From: Dehalococcoidia bacterium
GTDB taxonomy: Bacteria; Chloroflexota; Dehalococcoidia; Dehalococcoidales; Fen-1064
Length of the DNA stretch: 8,132 nucleotides
Direction of reading: 5' to 3'
Assembly: GCA_003153075.1 (NCBI GenBank)
Contig: PMBW01000085.1
Coordinates: 2,592-10,723 of the forward strand
The notes under the pieces: generated by a model
The model's database searches: none
What the model was told of the DNA's origin: nothing
Seen by the model: the letters and a program-made list of their open reading frames with translations, nothing else
Made by a program: the position numbers and the translations under genes
In this document: piece by piece, positions 6,217 through 8,132 of the stretch
How the letters are laid out: each line of letters begins with the position of its first letter
How positions within the stretch are numbered: the first letter of the stretch is position 1

Positions 6217-7356
6217 TTACTGACCGGTGGCGGTTAAATGTCCCTGATTGGGTAGTTTATCAGCCGCAACCAATGTCTGCGGATCTCCCACCTTTGAATA
6301 TTGTCTGGCCAGCACAATGTAATTGAAACTTCTGGAGGCTCCCGTCAGGTCATATTTAAACCAGATTTTAACCGTATCGCCGGATGTGCTGTAGTTTACA
6401 CCGAGATTATTGACCGGAGCGGATGTGGCAGTATCGATTACAGCGCATTTACGGGTAGAACCGGCAATGCTGAAATACACGTAATAATCGATGCCCAAAT
6501 CATTAAACAGTAATGAAGATTGCCAGCCGGTTTTTACATTATTGTCGGCATCTACCATCACATCATATTCCACCACGCCCGGTGCTTCGACATTGGATGG
6601 AATATTTGCGTTCAATTTAATCGTAAAACTCCAGGTGCCGTCGGTATAATCGGTGGCTTCATTGACTATATCCAGGTATTGATACCCGCTGATCGGATTA
6701 CCCTTACTTTCAAAGGTATCGTCTGCGGGGTCAAGGTGGATGTTTGCGGCGGGCTGGGGCGGCGCCGGAGGCTGACCGGGTTGCACTGTGCTGCTGTTAC
6801 CGACGGGGATGGTAACCTCAACGCCCCTGGCATTGACGTAGACATGGCCTTCCTGATTGGTAACTTTTGTCGTACCGTCCTGCGCTACTGAGACCAGCAT
6901 AATACTACCCCGCACACCGGCCACAGCGGACGGAGTCTCGATTTCATAACGGGAAGCCGAATCAGTCAATTTACTAACGGTATTGACAGTGTTACCGATT
7001 TGCTGTTTTAACCGGATCGTCGTCGCGCCTCCTTGCACCGTGGCTTTAGTCAATTCAGATACCGCGATTTGCGTACCGGCTTTCAGTTCAATAGTAGTAC
7101 CTTCGAAAAACGTAACGACGGCTCTAGCATCCGCTCCGGTCTTAATGATATCGCCGGGCTGCAAGACCATCTGTACCGAGGCTTTGATCCAGTTACTATC
7201 GCTTTTTTTTTGCACCTGGACATCACCTTGCAAACTGGTGACAACCGTCGCGCCGGAACCGGCGAGAGATTTACTACAGGCAGGGAAACAGGAGGCCAGG
7301 GTAATTATCCCCAATATAATCAACAATAATTTCTGCCAGAAGGAGAATTTGGACAT
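6217..7356 (-). CDS. FecR-domain lipoprotein with a DOMON/CBM9-like tail
   Basis: 379 residues from ATG 7356, which has CAGGAG eight bases upstream. A longer frame from 7416 would add 20 charged residues before the signal peptide and is rejected. Residues 1-23 are a lipoprotein signal ending LASC (Cys23); a second cysteine follows at 27. Residues about 36-188 are a FecR domain, with TFFEGTTIELKAG, SRYEIET, AGVRGS and the closing VEVTIPVG. A QPGQPPAPPQP linker follows (about 192-203). Residues about 206-379 are a beta-rich tail with a YDVMVDADNN segment, TGWQSS and GIDYYVYF. This layout recalls extracellular DOMON/CBM9-type ligand-binding sandwiches; that assignment is tentative. It shares the lipoprotein-FecR-Pro linker plan with the two genes on the left but is clearly more divergent and lacks the LecA-like part. 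It has its own upstream region, so it is probably transcribed separately. No ECF sigma factor or TonB receptor is adjacent. Confidence 0.9.
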   Translation of the reverse strand: MSKFSFWQKLLLIILGIITLASCFPACSKSLAGSGATVVTSLQGDVQVQKKSDSNWIKASVQMVLQPGDIIKTGADARAVVTFFEGTTIELKAGTQIAVSELTKATVQGGATTIRLKQQIGNTVNTVSKLTDSASRYEIETPSAVAGVRGSIMLVSVAQDGTTKVTNQEGHVYVNARGVEVTIPVGNSSTVQPGQPPAPPQPAANIHLDPADDTFESKGNPISGYQYLDIVNEATDYTDGTWSFTIKLNANIPSNVEAPGVVEYDVMVDADNNVKTGWQSSLLFNDLGIDYYVYFSIAGSTRKCAVIDTATSAPVNNLGVNYSTSGDTVKIWFKYDLTGASRSFNYIVLARQYSKVGDPQTLVAADKLPNQGHLTATGQ

Positions 7357-7364
7357 TTCATGCG

Positions 7365-7370
7365 CTCCTG
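7365..7370 (-). promoter_or_regulatory. Ribosome binding site deciding the start of the 6217-7356 gene
   Basis: CAGGAG on the minus strand lies eight bases before ATG 7356. It falls inside the longer open frame that begins at 7416, and the signal peptide begins directly after ATG 7356, so this is the natural start. Confidence 0.7.
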
Positions 7371-7435
7371 TTTGTCTTTTTCCGCCATGGAATCGCTCGA
7401 TCCAATGGTTAATCATTGAAACAATAATTGGAAAT

Positions 7436-7444
7436 ATTTTACCA
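7436..7444 (-). promoter_or_regulatory. Candidate extended -10 for the third FecR gene
   Basis: The minus strand reads TGGTAAAAT, a TGn plus TAAAAT extended -10 (five of six consensus bases). No good -35 lies at 16-18 bases, but an extended -10 can work without one. Transcription would start near 7429, leaving a leader of about 70 bases before ATG 7356. Confidence 0.3.
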
Positions 7445-7623
7445 TAAAAACATTTGGAAATTACTGATTAATCCTCCGCGCCAATAAATATTATCCATGA
7501 CTATTTAATACAAATATTCCTCTTGATGGAACTAAAAGCAGATTAATAAAGTGGACCAGGTAGCTTCGACCGCAGCTCCGGTGTAAGGTCTTCGGTATAA
7601 TTAATCGAATACGAATATAGTTA

Positions 7624-7653
7624 TTGTTATCTGTTGTTAAAGGGGTGTATAAT
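7624..7653 (+). promoter_or_regulatory. Candidate promoter placed for leaderless transcription
   Basis: TTGTTA (7624-7629, four of six matches to -35) is followed after 18 bases by a perfect TATAAT (7648-7653). The start site would fall near 7660, only about three bases before ATG 7663, giving an essentially leaderless mRNA. This conflicts with use of the 7652-7666 mini-frame, so at most one reading is right. Confidence 0.3.
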
Positions 7654-7666
7654 GCTATTTAAATGA
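7652..7666 (+). CDS. Possible four-codon leader frame overlapping the next start (ATGA)
   Basis: ATG-CTA-TTT-AAA-TGA follows AAAGGGG with a six-base gap, a good Shine-Dalgarno distance. Its stop overlaps the start of the following gene as ATGA (7663-7666), the classic arrangement for translational coupling. The downstream ATG itself has no well-placed ribosome site, since GGGG is 17 bases away. So short a frame may be chance. Confidence 0.25.
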   Translation: MLFK

Positions 7667-8132
7667 AAATTGTTCGTTCATTTTCGGCTCCGGTTCCTGA
7701 AGCTACCGCCATCGAGAGAGTCACGTCATTTTTGACTCAATCCGGTTATCGTCAACTGCCTGTGTCCAACAATGTCCTCCAATTCAAGCGGGGTTCCATG
7801 TTCGGCACGATTTCCAGTTTTGATCCCAGACGATGGGCCTGTACAGCAAATTTCCGTGTAATACCTGAGGATAAAGCCTCCCATATTTCCGCGGAGATAG
7901 AAATAGCCACCGACCCCACGGAAAAGCGGTTTGCCGAAGAATTGTTAAACGCCGAATTCACGCGTCTGGTCACCGCCGTTATTAAAAATGAATTCAATGC
8001 TTATGATATCAGCGCCCTTAAAACGGGAGTCTCTTCTCATGTTAACCGTCTTGTGATGATATTTGCCGGTTCCATGCTATCAGTCATCCTCAGTATAGTT
8101 ATTGGACAATATTGTTCCAAGATTCTGGATAT
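7663..8132 (+). CDS. Unrecognised protein with one membrane helix (3' end cut off by window edge)
   Basis: The frame is open from ATG 7663 to the right edge (156 codons). An in-frame TAA lies immediately upstream at 7660-7662, so this is the first possible ATG. The protein begins MKIVRSFSAP with no signal peptide. Residues about 12-115 look like a soluble alpha/beta domain: a helix (EATAIERVTSFLTQSGY), a strand pair with LQFKRGSMFGTISSFDPRRW, a strand ISAEIEIATD, and a helix around 85-112. A hydrophobic helix follows at about 130-149 (LVMIFAGSMLSVILSIVIG). The soluble part would face the cytosol. I do not recognise the family. The weak ribosome site suggests either coupling to the mini-frame at 7652 or leaderless translation. 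Its orientation and separate promoter region argue against membership in the FecR/cyclase cluster. Confidence 0.75.
   Translation, partial: MKIVRSFSAPVPEATAIERVTSFLTQSGYRQLPVSNNVLQFKRGSMFGTISSFDPRRWACTANFRVIPEDKASHISAEIEIATDPTEKRFAEELLNAEFTRLVTAVIKNEFNAYDISALKTGVSSHVNRLVMIFAGSMLSVILSIVIGQYCSKILD

Larger units (their letters stand above)
7357..7662. other. Divergent intergenic region, AT-rich, no gene seen
   Basis: This stretch separates the third FecR gene (minus strand) from the right-edge gene (plus strand), so it should hold both promoters. Candidates are described separately at 7436-7444 and 7624-7653. A further TATAAT at 7596-7601 has no convincing -35. CAATG and CATTG form a short inverted pair at 7403-7418. 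I see no coding frame with a ribosome site, no tRNA-like fold and no strong terminator. Confidence 0.6.

Noticed and set aside
7357..7416. 20-residue N-terminal extension of the third FecR protein
   Set aside because: It would put charged residues ahead of a clear lipoprotein signal peptide, and the ribosome site CAGGAG lies inside it.
7561..7600. Imperfect hairpin around GGTAGCT...AGCTCC as a terminator or riboswitch
   Set aside because: The stem is short and bulged, there is no T-run, and no known riboswitch pattern is visible.

Overview
This window looks like bacterial chromosome with moderate GC in the genes and AT-rich gaps. It has Shine-Dalgarno starts, several lipoprotein-type signal peptides, and no tRNA, rRNA, CRISPR or transposon genes that I can see. 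Three FecR-domain surface lipoproteins, lectin-like tails and 'VWGSSSSDVYAVG'-type repeats fit an environmental bacterium such as a Chloroflexota/Dehalococcoidia-like lineage. That taxonomic guess is weak and rests on gene style only.

The core is a minus-strand cluster read right to left from about 5470 to beyond the left edge. It starts with a three-helix membrane protein of the Pycsar effector (PycTM, DUF5706-like) type (4861-5397). Next comes a CHASE2-type sensor fused to a class III nucleotide cyclase (2961-4835). Two tandem paralogous lipoproteins follow, each with a FecR domain and a LecA-like domain (1435-2925 and 1-1373, the latter cut by the edge). Gaps between these genes are 25, 35 and 61 bases with no evident terminator, so one transcript is likely. 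A plausible promoter with an extended -10 (5441-5469) and a perfect 16-bp palindrome at the predicted start site (5419-5434) precede the cluster.

To the right, a divergent plus-strand gene (5622-6170) encodes a small Ser/Thr-rich lipoprotein. It converges, 46 bases apart, on a third FecR lipoprotein with a different tail (6217-7356, minus strand). After a 306-base spacer, a plus-strand gene for an unrecognised one-helix membrane protein (7663 onward) runs off the right edge. It is not obviously part of the same system.

Working model (inference): surface FecR/lectin-like lipoproteins bind envelope or glycan ligands. Their state is read by the extracytoplasmic CHASE2 domain, the cyclase makes a cyclic nucleotide (active-site residues point to cAMP), and the PycTM-like protein is the membrane output. 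A class III cyclase beside a PycTM protein recalls the Pycsar anti-phage system, but a CHASE2 receptor cyclase with FecR lectin-like partners is not the standard Pycsar layout. This makes the cluster the most interesting part of the window.
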